A stretch of DNA of 64,000 bases from Sinimarinibacterium arenosum (GCF_005047655.1 NZ_SUKF01000009.1:1-64000), one strand, 5' to 3'; positions 24,888 to 33,536 are shown, numbered from the stretch's first letter. Numbers and translations: made by a program. The notes: a model not told the origin generated them from the sequence alone.

Positions 24888-24913
24888 GCGGGGCGCGCGT
24901 GGATCGGGACGGT
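24888..24913 (+). promoter_or_regulatory. Recurrent promoter module
   Basis: GCGGGGC 24888-24894, 13 nt, GACGGT 24908-24913; serves the gene at 24940 (26 nt). Confidence 0.65.
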
Positions 24914-24939
24914 GGAGGTAAGCACACCGGAAGACTGAC

Positions 24940-25263
24940 ATGCCTATCTCTCAAACCGTCCCGCTGCCGCGCGTCCGTTGCGATTTGGGCCTGCAGCTGG
25001 TGCTCAACGTGCCGGAGTGGTTTGCGGACCCGGCATTTGTCGCCTGGCTGCAAGGCCCCGTCACCAAGTACACCTGGCACACGTACGGCCCTGTCGGCGA
25101 ATACTCCGACGTCATCGTCACCATTGATCCGTCACTGACGGGCGAGGGGAGTAACCCAGAGATGCCGTTTCACACCGCGCTGATGGCGACCGTGCGCTCG
25201 CGGGTGATGCCGAACCTCGGGGCTGTCCCGATCCTGTGCCGCCTGACTAATCTGGAGGCGTAG
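24940..25263 (+). CDS. Hypothetical protein
   Basis: 107 residues, 2 nt before the methyltransferase gene at 25266 and so co-transcribed with it. Hydrophobic patches (DLGLQLVLNVPEWFADPAFVAWLQG) but no transmembrane helix. Not recognised; the context hints at an accessory role for the methyltransferase. Confidence 0.55.
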   Translation: MPISQTVPLPRVRCDLGLQLVLNVPEWFADPAFVAWLQGPVTKYTWHTYGPVGEYSDVIVTIDPSLTGEGSNPEMPFHTALMATVRSRVMPNLGAVPILCRLTNLEA

Positions 25264-25265
25264 GC

Positions 25266-26525
25266 GTGCAGCAGGCCTCCATCTTCAGGGCGGTTCATGC
25301 CGCCTATGCCGCAGCCGGCGAACGCGAGGTTTCAAACGACGCACTCTACGACGCGGTCGGCGCAATGATTGGGACCACCCCGTCGCAGTTTCGTGAACGC
25401 TCGCCGATCGGTCGTGGCGGCGCGAAGCACGGGCGGCTTACGAGGACCGCGCGATGGGTCCAGCAAACCATGCGCGCGCGCGGGTGGCTGGAGCGCGCGC
25501 CGGACAAGCGCGGCGTGTGGCGGCTCACCTCCACGGGGCGCGCCAAACTCCACGCGCCTCGCGATGGCCAGGTGCTCATCGGCTTTTCTACCCGCCTGGG
25601 GGTCGCCCTCGTTGGGAATTGTCGCGACGCGTTTCACTCATTCGGCGAGCCCATTCATCTCATCCTGACGAGCCCGCCGTACCCTCTTGCGCACCAAAGA
25701 AACTATGGGAACGTGCCGGAGGCGGAGTACGTTGACTTCCTGTGCGCGTGCTTCGAGCCGGTGGTGCGTTGGCTTGCGCCCGGCGGTAGCGTTGTCCTCT
25801 CTATCGGGCAGGACATTTTCGTGAGCGGGTCTCCCGCTCGGAGCCTCTTCATCGAACGGCTGACGCTGGCATTGCATGATCGGCTCGGTTTGCATCTGAT
25901 GGATCGCGCCATATGGGATGTTCCGAACAAGCCGCCCGGGCCAGTGCAGTGGGCCTCCATCAAACGGATGCAGCTGAACGTCGGATACGAATTCTGCCTG
26001 GTGTTCTGCAACGAACCTGCGTTGTCGTTCGCCGACAACCGCCGGGTGCTGCTTCCGCACACCGATCAGCACAGGAAGCTCATTGCGCGTGGCGGCGAGC
26101 AACGCACCGCGCGCTACAGCGACGGCGCATACACCATCCGCGAGGGCAGCTACTCGCGCGCGACCGCCGGGCGCATCCCGCGCAACGTGATGCACCTGCC
26201 GCACAACTGTGCATCCCAGCGCGCGTACAAGAAGGCGAGCAAGGCACTGGGCCTGCCCGCGCACGGCGCACCATTTCCTGTGGCCCTGGCTGACTTCTGG
26301 ATTCGATTCCTGACAGAGCCCGATCACCTGACGGTCGACCCGATGTCGGGGTCGAACACCGTAGGCGTGGCGGCCGAGGCCCTGGGGCAGAGGTGGGCGA
26401 GCACCGAGCTGTTTGCAGAGCACGTCCGTGGGGCCGCAACCCGGTTCCCCGACGCATGGATCAACCCGCTGCTGGATGCGCTGGCGCACCCGCAGGAGGC
26501 ATCGCAGTCCCGGTTGTTTGTGTGA
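25266..26525 (+). CDS. DNA methyltransferase (N4-cytosine/N6-adenine class) with HTH N-terminus
   Basis: 419 residues from GTG 25266. The N-terminal about 100 residues resemble a winged-helix DNA-binding unit (VSNDALYDAVGAM...TRTARWVQQTMRARGWLER). The catalytic motif TSPPY is at about residue 135, and the SAM-binding motif DPMSGSNTVGVAAEALG near the C-terminus, the beta-class order. The terminal QSRLFV contains Q-S-x-L-F, a canonical sliding-clamp-binding peptide. No restriction enzyme lies nearby, so it is probably a solitary protective or regulatory methyltransferase. Confidence 0.8.
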   Translation: MQQASIFRAVHAAYAAAGEREVSNDALYDAVGAMIGTTPSQFRERSPIGRGGAKHGRLTRTARWVQQTMRARGWLERAPDKRGVWRLTSTGRAKLHAPRDGQVLIGFSTRLGVALVGNCRDAFHSFGEPIHLILTSPPYPLAHQRNYGNVPEAEYVDFLCACFEPVVRWLAPGGSVVLSIGQDIFVSGSPARSLFIERLTLALHDRLGLHLMDRAIWDVPNKPPGPVQWASIKRMQLNVGYEFCLVFCNEPALSFADNRRVLLPHTDQHRKLIARGGEQRTARYSDGAYTIREGSYSRATAGRIPRNVMHLPHNCASQRAYKKASKALGLPAHGAPFPVALADFWIRFLTEPDHLTVDPMSGSNTVGVAAEALGQRWASTELFAEHVRGAATRFPDAWINPLLDALAHPQEASQSRLFV

Positions 26526-26554
26526 GCGATCTCGGTCCCGCCGCAACATTGTTC

Positions 26555-26580
26555 GCGGGGCGACGGCGTCGGCGTACGGT
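26555..26580 (+). promoter_or_regulatory. Recurrent promoter module
   Basis: GCGGGGC 26555-26561, 13 nt, TACGGT 26575-26580; serves the gene at 26608 (27 nt). Confidence 0.75.
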
Positions 26581-26607
26581 GCCCCCATCCCACTGGAGTC
26601 CTTACAG

Positions 26608-26814
26608 ATGAAACGCTTTCGCCAAACTTCAAATGTTGGTCGTGCGAAGTATGTGGTCAGCTACCACGACGGAGTGAAGCAACACGACGACGGAAGTCCG
26701 TTCTTCGATATTTGTCTGTTTTCCCGAAAGCGCGGACGCGACCGTTTTGTGAGGTCTCTTCTGGCTGACGGATATATCGAGGCCTCGCCGTTGGAAACTC
26801 GGAAGCGCGCGTAG
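26608..26814 (+). CDS. Small phage-type protein
   Basis: 68 residues, basic. KRFRQTSNVGRAKYVVSYHDGVKQHDDGSPFFDICLFSRKRGRDRFVRSLLADGYIE has the look of a conserved small phage protein (AKYVVSYHDG..H.DGSPFFDI). Beta-beta-alpha arrangement; function unknown. Single gene with its own module. Confidence 0.6.
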   Translation: MKRFRQTSNVGRAKYVVSYHDGVKQHDDGSPFFDICLFSRKRGRDRFVRSLLADGYIEASPLETRKRA

Positions 26815-26825
26815 TTGGCGCTGTC

Positions 26826-26851
26826 GCGGGGCTGCTCTGCAGGCATACGGT
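26826..26851 (+). promoter_or_regulatory. Recurrent promoter module
   Basis: GCGGGGC 26826-26832, 13 nt, TACGGT 26846-26851; serves the gene at 26879 (27 nt). Confidence 0.75.
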
Positions 26852-26878
26852 GGACCCATGACGACCGGAGACGATTCT

Positions 26879-27217
26879 ATGCCCACGACCTCAACAGACC
26901 TCATCTCAATCGCACGCGCGGAAGGCGCCTTCGATGCTCGCCTGATCGCGCTGCTGCGGGGTGCGCAGACCACCGTCGACTCGCTGCGCCACCAGGTGGA
27001 GCAGATGAAAGGGATGTTTGACGACATCGATGGCGGCATCGCCGATGCGCTCGCCGACGCAGACGCGTTTGAGTCCTCTGCGGCATCGTTCCTGTCGTCG
27101 CCGACGCCGACGCTGCAGGTCGTGGTGCTCAGTGCCGCGGAGTACCAACGCATCGAATCCTCGCTTTCGCGAGCCGAGCGACTGTTGCTCCAAGCGATCG
27201 ACGCGTTGCGATCCTAA
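26879..27217 (+). CDS. Hypothetical helical protein
   Basis: 112 residues from ATG 26879 (GGAG 10 nt upstream; ATG 26858 is an alternative). Helical, with a possible coiled coil AQTTVDSLRHQVEQMKGMFDDI and a second helix RIESSLSRAERLLLQAIDAL. Not recognised. Confidence 0.55.
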   Translation: MPTTSTDLISIARAEGAFDARLIALLRGAQTTVDSLRHQVEQMKGMFDDIDGGIADALADADAFESSAASFLSSPTPTLQVVVLSAAEYQRIESSLSRAERLLLQAIDALRS

Positions 27218-27239
27218 CGGCCGGCTCCGGGAGTTCGAC

Positions 27240-27458
27240 ATGAATGGCACAGCTACTGTGGGTAAGCGATTCCGGGCCTATTGGGACCCCGGCACATTTT
27301 GTGTTCGCGACGCCGAGGTGGAGGTCACGCAGGCGTTCTTTTCTGCGGATGTCGGATACGAGCCGGACGACTGCGACGCCATTGCCGCATTGGCAATTGG
27401 CGAGACGTGGCGCGACCCGGACTACGGCGACTATCACACCGTGACGCGACTGGCCTGA
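27240..27458 (+). CDS. Small hypothetical protein
   Basis: 72 residues. GKRFRAYWDPGTFCVRDAEVEVTQAFFSADVGYEPDDCDAIAALAIGETWRDPDYGDYHTV looks like one small beta-rich domain. It sits 17 nt before the frameshifted methyltransferase and is probably co-transcribed with it. Confidence 0.55.
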   Translation: MNGTATVGKRFRAYWDPGTFCVRDAEVEVTQAFFSADVGYEPDDCDAIAALAIGETWRDPDYGDYHTVTRLA

Positions 27459-27475
27459 TCGGTTAGGAGACAGAC

Positions 27476-28347
27476 ATGCAAACTTTGCCGCTATTCGATT
27501 TCCCCGAAGACCTCAGTGTGTCTCCGCCGCCCGCGCCCGCCGTTACCGGAGACGCCTCCGCACGCCAGCGTGAACTCGGGCAGTACATGACGCCGATGTG
27601 GGTCGCCGAATCACTCGTGCAGCGCCATTTCGCGGAGCTGGACGCCAACGATTGTGTTTTCGAGTTGACCTGCGGGACCGGCGCTTTTCTGAGTGCGATC
27701 CCGCCGCACGTCGAGGCGCTTGGCGTTGAGATCGACCCTGAGCTGGCCGACATCGCTCGGGCCAATAGCGGACGGCGCGTCATCACCGGAGATTTCCGCC
27801 AGGTGAAGTTCGACTTGCGGCCGAGCGCCATCTTGGGCAACCCCCGTTCCGCTTGAGCCTCTTGGATGACCTGCTGGACACCGCGCATCGCCTGCTTCCC
27901 GAGGGCGGGCGGGTCGGGCTTCTGCTGGCTTCGTACAGCCTCCAGACTCAAGATCGGGCATGCCGATATAACCAAAACTGGTCGCTTCAGGCGGAGATGC
28001 TCCCGCGCACGCTGTTCCCCGGATTGAAGCACCCGCTGTCCTTCGTGCTGTTCAGCAAGGACCAGCGTCGGATCATGACCGGCATGGCGCTGTACCACGA
28101 GGCCGTGGATGTCGCGTCGATGCCCGATCGTGTTGCCGAGATGCTCCGGCTGAACCCGAAGACGTGGATCGCCGTGGTGCGTGATGCGCTCGATCGTTTG
28201 GGTGGACGGGCGCGGCTTGAAGATATCTATGCGGAAGTCGCGCCGCGACGCCCTACAGGCAACCCGGCGTGGAAAGAGCAGGTCCGCAAGGTGGCGGCGC
28301 GCCACTTCCCGCGCGTGGCTCTGGCGGAATACGCGTTGGCGGCGTAG
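27476..28347 (+). pseudogene. N6-adenine-type DNA methyltransferase, frameshifted in motif NPPF
   Basis: The first frame (27476-27856) carries SAM-binding motif I FELTCGTGAFLSAI and ends AILGNPRSA-stop. The next frame (from TTG 27853) continues with LLDDLLDTAHRLLPEGGRVGLLLASYS to 28347. One extra C in the run of five at 27841-27845 restores NPPFRLSLLDD, with the catalytic NPPF intact, giving about 290 residues. The break is therefore a 1-bp deletion, an assembly error or a slippage site. The N-terminus MQTLPLFDF contains a clamp-binding-like Q-x-L-x-L-F peptide. TTGA overlap could also allow a two-piece protein. Confidence 0.7.
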
Positions 28348-28355
28348 GACCCAAT

Positions 28356-28381
28356 GCGGGGCTCGGTCCGCTGCGTACGGT
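28356..28381 (+). promoter_or_regulatory. Recurrent promoter module
   Basis: GCGGGGC 28356-28362, 13 nt, TACGGT 28376-28381; serves the gene at 28405 (23 nt). Confidence 0.75.
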
Positions 28382-28404
28382 ACTCCTATCGACAGGAGAT
28401 CGTT

Positions 28405-29841
28405 ATGCACGCCCAAGTGTCCAAGTTGTTGTACCTCACCATCGGCGAGAACAAGGGCGCCCCGCGTCTGTTCATCGAGTCGGATCGTCTTCGCGCGGCA
28501 GGCCTCGATGTTGGCGCTCGATACACGCCGGTCTACGATGCCGATGCCAAGCGCGTGAATCTGATTGTTTCCGACGAAGGGGACCGGATTGTGTGCCGGC
28601 GCAAGCGTGCGGACGGTGATGTCCCGCTCATCGACATCAACAACCAGCAGCTGGGAATGTTCGGCACCGGCGCCCGCGTCGTTGTGGCGATCCGCGCCGA
28701 TGGGATCGAGATCGAACTGCATCACCACACACAGCGCGAGGTTGAACGCGTTGAGCGCCTGTTGCAGGAGCTGGCGGCGGGTCAGGTGAGCACTGGCGAA
28801 GTCTGCGCCGGCGGCGGCGTGATGGCCGAGGCGCTGCATGTCGGACTGGCGCGCGCGGGGGTCTCATCAAAGATGCGCTTCGCTGTTGAAATGGAACCGG
28901 ACTATGTCGGGAGCCTGAACAAGCGCTGTGCCGCTGTGACTGCGGATACCCTGCTTGTGCAGGGTTCCATGCAGGAGATCGATCTGTCGCGGCTGCCCAA
29001 GGTCAGCGTGCTCGCGTCTGGAATTCCGTGCACCGGGGCCAGTCTGTCAGGACGCGCCAAGAACAAGCTGTCGCGTCCTGAGGACCATGCCACCGCCGGG
29101 CACCTGTTCGTTCACTTCCTGCGCATCGTTGAGGCGGTGAACCCGACCGTCTGCCTGCTGGAAAATGTGCCGTCCTACGCGAACACCGTTTCCTTCGCGG
29201 TCATCACCTCGTGCCTGCGGGAATGGGGCTACACCGTTGAACACCGGGTGCTCGACCGATCGCTCGGCGCCTTTGAAGACCGCCAGCGACTGGTGATGGT
29301 CGCCACCACCAAGGGCGTCGATGTGCGCTTTGAGGACCTCGTGCCGGCAGCCACTGCGCCGAAGACGCTCGGCGAGTTGCTGGAGGACATTCCGGCTGAC
29401 GACCCCCGCTTCAAGCGATACGACTATCTCAAGGCCAAAGAGGTGCGCGACATCGAGGCCGGCAAGGGATTCCGCCAGCAGATCGTCGGGCCTGATGCCA
29501 CCAGCTGCGGAACGATTGGGCGCGGTTACGCCAAGGTTCGCAGCACGGAGATTCGGGTTGCGTGCCCGGGCGACCCGAACAAGTCGCGGTTGCTGACGCC
29601 GGCAGAACACGCCCGCGTCAAAGGGGCGCCCGAGCGGCTTGTGGCCGGTCTGTGCGACACGACGGCGCACGAGATTCTAGGGCAGGGGGTGCTCTTCCCG
29701 ATGTTCGTTGCGGTCGGACGCATGATCGGGAACGGCATACAGCGGCTGCGCAGCGCGCCGAAAATTCTTCCGCCTCAGCTGCCACCGGTGGACCTGTCGC
29801 CGCGCGCCGCGCTTGGTCAGCTCTCGCTGTTCGCGGCGTAG
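28405..29841 (+). CDS. C5-cytosine DNA methyltransferase with N-terminal extension
   Basis: 478 residues; GGAG 7 nt before ATG 28405. The first about 125 residues are a separate domain of unknown function. Motif I is EVCAGGGVMAEAL, motif IV GIPCTGAS with the catalytic Cys, motif VI LLENVPS, and motif VIII DRQRLVMVAT (QRL in place of QRR). The PCT in place of PCQ is a little unusual. The protein ends GQLSLFAA; QLSLF is the textbook beta-clamp-binding pentapeptide, suggesting methylation coupled to replication. No cognate endonuclease is adjacent. Confidence 0.85.
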   Translation: MHAQVSKLLYLTIGENKGAPRLFIESDRLRAAGLDVGARYTPVYDADAKRVNLIVSDEGDRIVCRRKRADGDVPLIDINNQQLGMFGTGARVVVAIRADGIEIELHHHTQREVERVERLLQELAAGQVSTGEVCAGGGVMAEALHVGLARAGVSSKMRFAVEMEPDYVGSLNKRCAAVTADTLLVQGSMQEIDLSRLPKVSVLASGIPCTGASLSGRAKNKLSRPEDHATAGHLFVHFLRIVEAVNPTVCLLENVPSYANTVSFAVITSCLREWGYTVEHRVLDRSLGAFEDRQRLVMVATTKGVDVRFEDLVPAATAPKTLGELLEDIPADDPRFKRYDYLKAKEVRDIEAGKGFRQQIVGPDATSCGTIGRGYAKVRSTEIRVACPGDPNKSRLLTPAEHARVKGAPERLVAGLCDTTAHEILGQGVLFPMFVAVGRMIGNGIQRLRSAPKILPPQLPPVDLSPRAALGQLSLFAA

Positions 29842-29846
29842 CGATT

Positions 29847-29872
29847 GCGGGGAACGGAAGGACGGGTAGGGT
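29847..29872 (+). promoter_or_regulatory. Recurrent promoter module
   Basis: GCGGGGA 29847-29853, 13 nt, TAGGGT 29867-29872; serves the gene at 29907 (34 nt). Confidence 0.7.
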
Positions 29873-29906
29873 CTAAGTCGTCCCTGCGCAAATGGCGAGA
29901 GTGTCC

Positions 29907-30296
29907 ATGAGGAAACAGACCACCCCAATGCTGCCGGCTCCGCACGACGTCTGTCTGGCGCGCTCACCCTTTGATCCTCGCGTCGACCGCCGCCCGCTCA
30001 ATCCTGGCAACCAATATGCGTTTTTTGGCTATCCCGGCATCGGCTTCCGCGTGACGTCCGTTTGCCTCCGCGGACACCCGGCCGACGACGGCGCTCTGCC
30101 GGGGGTCGGCATCCAGTGGCTGCGTGGACGCAACCGCGGCCGGTGGTTCTACCCCTGCGCCACTGAGGATGAATTTTGGGCCGACACTCGCTTTGCGAAC
30201 GCCTGTGACCCCGAGGCGGCCGCACGGCATGCCGCAGCTCTTGCTCAAGTGGCCGGCGGATCCGCTTCGGACGTCGTGATCGGAGATCGAACATGA
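29907..30296 (+). CDS. Hypothetical protein
   Basis: 129 residues from ATG 29907. NQYAFFGYPGIGFRVTSVCLRG....GIQWLRGRNRGRWFYPCATEDEFWADTRFANACDPEAAARHAAAL: an aromatic-rich beta part followed by a helix. Not recognised. Confidence 0.55.
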   Translation: MRKQTTPMLPAPHDVCLARSPFDPRVDRRPLNPGNQYAFFGYPGIGFRVTSVCLRGHPADDGALPGVGIQWLRGRNRGRWFYPCATEDEFWADTRFANACDPEAAARHAAALAQVAGGSASDVVIGDRT

Positions 30297-30349
30297 TCCG
30301 CCGTGGTATTTTCGGAATCAATGTTCTAACTGATCATCAGAGACGATAG

Positions 30350-30748
30350 ATGAAACTAAGCCACGCGGCTCTCTTTGCCCTTGCGTTCACTATTGTGGCA
30401 GCACTCCTGAATCACGAGCTTTGGTTTTCCCGCCCGTGGCTTTTTGGCCTGACTCTCGGACTGGTCGCCGCGGTGGTCATTACCACGCGCGCATGGGCGC
30501 GGCGGCTCTTTGCAATACTGGGCGCGCTGCTGTTGCTGACCGTTGCGGTGGGGGGCGTTGCAGGCATGGACCATTCCGGCCGCGCACTCTTCGCTGGCGC
30601 GTCGCTCGGGCTTGTTGCAGGACTGGTTTCTGCGCTGTTTCTCACTCGGTCACGAAGCACAGCGTGGTTGTCCAAGATTGCAGAGTTTGAGGACGACGCA
30701 CTGTTGCGGCGTATCGCGAAACTCCTTGGGGGCGACGAAACCCACTGA
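30350..30748 (+). CDS. Integral membrane protein (four helices)
   Basis: 132 residues with four hydrophobic segments: about 4-21, 29-48, 53-75 and 80-99, with basic residues at the turns (RAWARR). The C-terminal about 30 residues are soluble. A short inner-membrane protein with no recognisable transporter or holin signature, preceded by no copy of the recurrent promoter module. Confidence 0.6.
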   Translation: MKLSHAALFALAFTIVAALLNHELWFSRPWLFGLTLGLVAAVVITTRAWARRLFAILGALLLLTVAVGGVAGMDHSGRALFAGASLGLVAGLVSALFLTRSRSTAWLSKIAEFEDDALLRRIAKLLGGDETH

Positions 30749-30890
30749 AGAGCGCCCCATGGGCGCACAGCCCGCTTCTGTTCGCATCGTGTGAGAGCCT
30801 GCACGGCGCGACGCCGGGTGGCGGCGTAGGGCCCAACACGGGCACGCGTGCTGTCTATCATGAATTACCCGCCTATGAGGTTGTCGCGCC

Positions 30891-32219
30891 ATGGCCTTTG
30901 ATGAGTTCGATGAAACAGATGGCTTCGATGTGCCGCCGTTGCCTTCGCACGAGCTTGGCGACTTCGTGCTCCCTGTTTTACCCCAGCTCGAATGGGACGA
31001 GGACCCTGAGATGTTGCAGGCCGTTCTCGCCGAGCTCCTCGAAGCGCAGAGTGAACAGGTTGATCCTGCATCGCTGGAAGCGCTCACGATCCGGAGCCAG
31101 GTGCTGCTGTGGTTCGTGCTGGCCGATGCTGAGCTTCTGTCGCGCCTCCGCGCAATGAGCGATCTCGAAGGCCCCATTCTTGAGGAGACGGGCGCTCAGC
31201 TCAGCGCCCTGATTGATGCCGTGGCCTCAGTGCCGGCCTTCTGCGCCCAAGATGACGGACAGCAGCTTGTCCATGTCGACATGCAGGCTCTGGCCCGGAA
31301 TGCCACGACCGGAACCCCGTCCAGCGGCGGCGCGCTCAAGGTCCCAGGTCCGGCGGCCCGCGAGGTTTTGATGGACCCCGTGCTGGCGCAAGCGTTCGGC
31401 CGATTCGCCGAGGGCGATACGCCCCCTGGTGAGACCCTTGGACAGCGGGTCGCTCGCATGGCGCCCAAGGTTGCGTTTCACGCGCCGCTGGACGAGTACC
31501 CTCATTACCGGGACCTCATGGGGCGTCGAGCGGAATCGCTGGCCGGACTGACGCCCGCCGAGGCGGCGGTTTACGAAGCGCCTCCGTTTGCTGAAGGTTC
31601 CGAAGGGCTTGTGTTCGCATCGTTCATGCTGTCCCGCCTGCCGACCAAAGTGTGCGTCGCTACTGGCCTTGGCGCGTGGTCGCAGTATCCGGCCCTCTAT
31701 GAAATGCCCGACTGGGACTTCGCCAAATATCGCGAAGTCGTGCTCCGCTCACCTGTGCACGCGGCCATTCCGTGCCGCGCCGGCCTGCTTCCCATTCACT
31801 ACATCGTGAGGGAGGGGTCGTATTCGGACTTCAAACGCATCGTGGAGCTGGCCCCGGAAACACTCAACCAGTTGGATGGGCAGTCACGTCCGATTCTTCA
31901 TGACATCGCACAGCGCCGTCGCGATGAGCAATTCGCATACGCAGTGAAAATGGGAGCGGATATCTACCAGATGCTGCCGGCGGGGCAGACCAGCATGTAT
32001 ACCGCCCTCATGTGTGGCAACCATAACGCCGTCGAAGTGCTACTCGATGCCGGCTTTGATCTCGCGAAAGACGCATTCCTGGATCGGACGCTGGTCGATC
32101 GCTTTCTCATCGAGCCCTCGTGCCCTCCGGAACTTCGTAACCGCCTCTCTGCCGCCGCCCGCCCACTGGCGCGAAGCAGTGAGATGCGCGAACTCTTCGA
32201 CCAACTCTTCTACGTCTGA
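30891..32219 (+). CDS. Ankyrin-like repeat protein
   Basis: 442 residues. The N-terminus is very acidic (FDEFDETDGFD). The C-terminal about 140 residues contain ankyrin-like units: LLPIHYIVREGSYSDFKRIVELAPETLNQLDG, SRPILHDIAQRRRDEQFAYAVKMGADI, and YTALMCGNHNAVEVLLDAGFDLAKD. Ankyrin repeats bind protein partners; the roughly 300-residue N-terminal region is unassigned. It ends ELFDQLFYV. A TATCAT word at 30856-30861 could be a conventional -10 box, since the recurrent module is missing here. Confidence 0.65.
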   Translation: MAFDEFDETDGFDVPPLPSHELGDFVLPVLPQLEWDEDPEMLQAVLAELLEAQSEQVDPASLEALTIRSQVLLWFVLADAELLSRLRAMSDLEGPILEETGAQLSALIDAVASVPAFCAQDDGQQLVHVDMQALARNATTGTPSSGGALKVPGPAAREVLMDPVLAQAFGRFAEGDTPPGETLGQRVARMAPKVAFHAPLDEYPHYRDLMGRRAESLAGLTPAEAAVYEAPPFAEGSEGLVFASFMLSRLPTKVCVATGLGAWSQYPALYEMPDWDFAKYREVVLRSPVHAAIPCRAGLLPIHYIVREGSYSDFKRIVELAPETLNQLDGQSRPILHDIAQRRRDEQFAYAVKMGADIYQMLPAGQTSMYTALMCGNHNAVEVLLDAGFDLAKDAFLDRTLVDRFLIEPSCPPELRNRLSAAARPLARSSEMRELFDQLFYV

Positions 32220-32275
32220 CCGAGGGTAACTGCCGTCGCCGCCCCCTCGCTGTAGCTGCCAAAGCAGGCCCGATT

Positions 32276-32301
32276 GCGGGCCGGTTGTGCCTGGGTAGGG
32301 T
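32276..32301 (+). promoter_or_regulatory. Recurrent promoter module overlapping a hairpin
   Basis: GCGGGCC 32276-32282, 13 nt, TAGGGT 32296-32301; serves the gene at 32324 (22 nt). The upstream box is also the right arm of a hairpin GGCCCG / CGGGCC (32267-32282). Confidence 0.65.
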
Positions 32302-32323
32302 GAACTCATCCCAGGAGACTCCT

Positions 32324-32701
32324 ATGGCGACCCCCGCACAGCCCGCCTCTGTTCGCATTGCCGCGGCCATCCAGTTTCTCAATCTGACCGAAGAGACGCC
32401 GCAGCACGTCGTCATGGAGGTGCGCGAGACGCTGTATCAGCGCTTCGTGCTCGTTTGCATGAGTTCGGGTATTGGTCCCGAACCCCGCGTGTGGGAGCCG
32501 GCACGGGGCGAATACCTGCCTTGCTATGCGGCTATGACCGCGCTGGCGGCCGAGTTCGAGGCCTTGGATTTCCAGCGTTTTCACTACCAGTTTTCGGCGG
32601 CCTCACCCATCGACGGCGCGCCGCTGGTGTCGGCGGCGCAGCTGTCGCATCAGCGTACCGCGCCGCTCCTTGCGTGGGACCGTAACGCTCTTTTTGGCTG
32701 A
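32324..32701 (+). CDS. Hypothetical protein ending in the WxxxALFG tag
   Basis: 125 residues from ATG 32324. The body (VRIAAAIQFLNLTEETPQHVVMEVRETLYQRFVLVCM) is helical and unrecognised. The end AWDRNALFG is the shared terminal peptide; its codons differ from those of the other five copies. Confidence 0.65.
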   Translation: MATPAQPASVRIAAAIQFLNLTEETPQHVVMEVRETLYQRFVLVCMSSGIGPEPRVWEPARGEYLPCYAAMTALAAEFEALDFQRFHYQFSAASPIDGAPLVSAAQLSHQRTAPLLAWDRNALFG

Positions 32702-32730
32702 CGGGCGCCTGTAATCCCGCGCGGACCCGT

Positions 32731-32756
32731 GTGGGCGCCGATTCGTGGCTCATGGT
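32731..32756 (+). promoter_or_regulatory. Degenerate recurrent promoter module
   Basis: GTGGGCG 32731-32737, 13 nt, CATGGT 32751-32756, before the gene at 32810 (53 nt). Spacing fits but both boxes are weak. Confidence 0.3.
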
Positions 32757-32809
32757 CATTCGCGGCGTCTAAGGGGGTGAAACTGACCTTTCACCCTGGA
32801 GCGCCTTCA

Positions 32810-33238
32810 ATGTTTGAAGCTGATCGGCTGCCGGCCCGCGATTCGCGCGGGGCGTTGTGGCATCCCGACACGCCCGATATTCCGTACGGCAGCTCCTTTC
32901 CGGCGGCTTTTGCGGCGCTGGGGTATGAGTGCCGCTACGTCGACCTGGCCGACGACTGGGACGCCGGGGAAGTCCATCACCGATTCAAAGCAGGCGAGCC
33001 CGAATCGGCCCTGCTCGCGCAGTGGCACCCAACGCGGCCGAACGGCCAAGGCTGGGCCCTGGCCGGCATCTGGGCCTGCGAGATCGGTCCTACATCGCTG
33101 TGGGTGCGTCCACACCGGTCCGGACTCATCTCCCGGATCAAAGCGCAGTGGGCATTTCGCTCGAATGTTGAGGCGGCCACGCGGCCAGAGTCGCGTCTCC
33201 CTCCTCAGCAGCGGGGCCGCTCAGGAGCCGTAGGGTGA
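32810..33238 (+). CDS. Hypothetical protein
   Basis: 142 residues from ATG 32810 with GGAG 9 nt upstream. FAALGYECRYVDLADDWDAGEVHHRFKAGEPESALLAQWHPTRPNGQGWALAGIWACEIGPTSLWVRP is Trp-rich and compact. The C-terminus is basic and overlaps the next promoter module. Not recognised. Confidence 0.55.
   Translation: MFEADRLPARDSRGALWHPDTPDIPYGSSFPAAFAALGYECRYVDLADDWDAGEVHHRFKAGEPESALLAQWHPTRPNGQGWALAGIWACEIGPTSLWVRPHRSGLISRIKAQWAFRSNVEAATRPESRLPPQQRGRSGAVG
33211..33236 (+). promoter_or_regulatory. Recurrent promoter module inside a gene end
   Basis: GCGGGGC 33211-33217, 13 nt, TAGGGT 33231-33236, ending 2 nt before the stop of the gene at 32810; serves the gene at 33269 (32 nt). Confidence 0.75.
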
Positions 33239-33268
33239 CAGTCGAACCCAAAGTCCCGGAGTTGCGTC

Positions 33269-33478
33269 ATGCCCCGCAAGCCCGATGTGGCGCTGTCCTC
33301 AGGGCGCACCCTGTCCCTCATCGACCTGGACCGGGGTCGCGCATGGGTCCAACCGACCAACGGCGACGCGGCTCTCAGCGCAGCCGAAGTCGACCAGTTC
33401 ACGCGAATCGCCGCCAAGCGCATGGGTCACGCGCTGCGGCATCGCAAACATCACATGAAACGCGCCCGGCGACGGTAG
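33269..33478 (+). CDS. Small basic protein
   Basis: 69 residues. The C-terminal 25 residues are extremely basic (AAKRMGHALRHRKHHMKRARRR), suggesting nucleic-acid contact. N-terminal half: SGRTLSLIDLDRGRAWVQPTNGDAALSAAEVDQFTRI. Not recognised. Confidence 0.55.
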   Translation: MPRKPDVALSSGRTLSLIDLDRGRAWVQPTNGDAALSAAEVDQFTRIAAKRMGHALRHRKHHMKRARRR

Positions 33479-33536
33479 TCGCCCCCCATTTTTCCGTTGC
33501 GGCAGGCGCACGCAACACGATGTCCCGGGTATCACC

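Noticed and set aside
27463-28839. 458-residue minus-strand ORF
   Set aside because: Reverse shadow of the frameshifted methyltransferase and the start of the C5 enzyme, typical of GC-rich codon bias.
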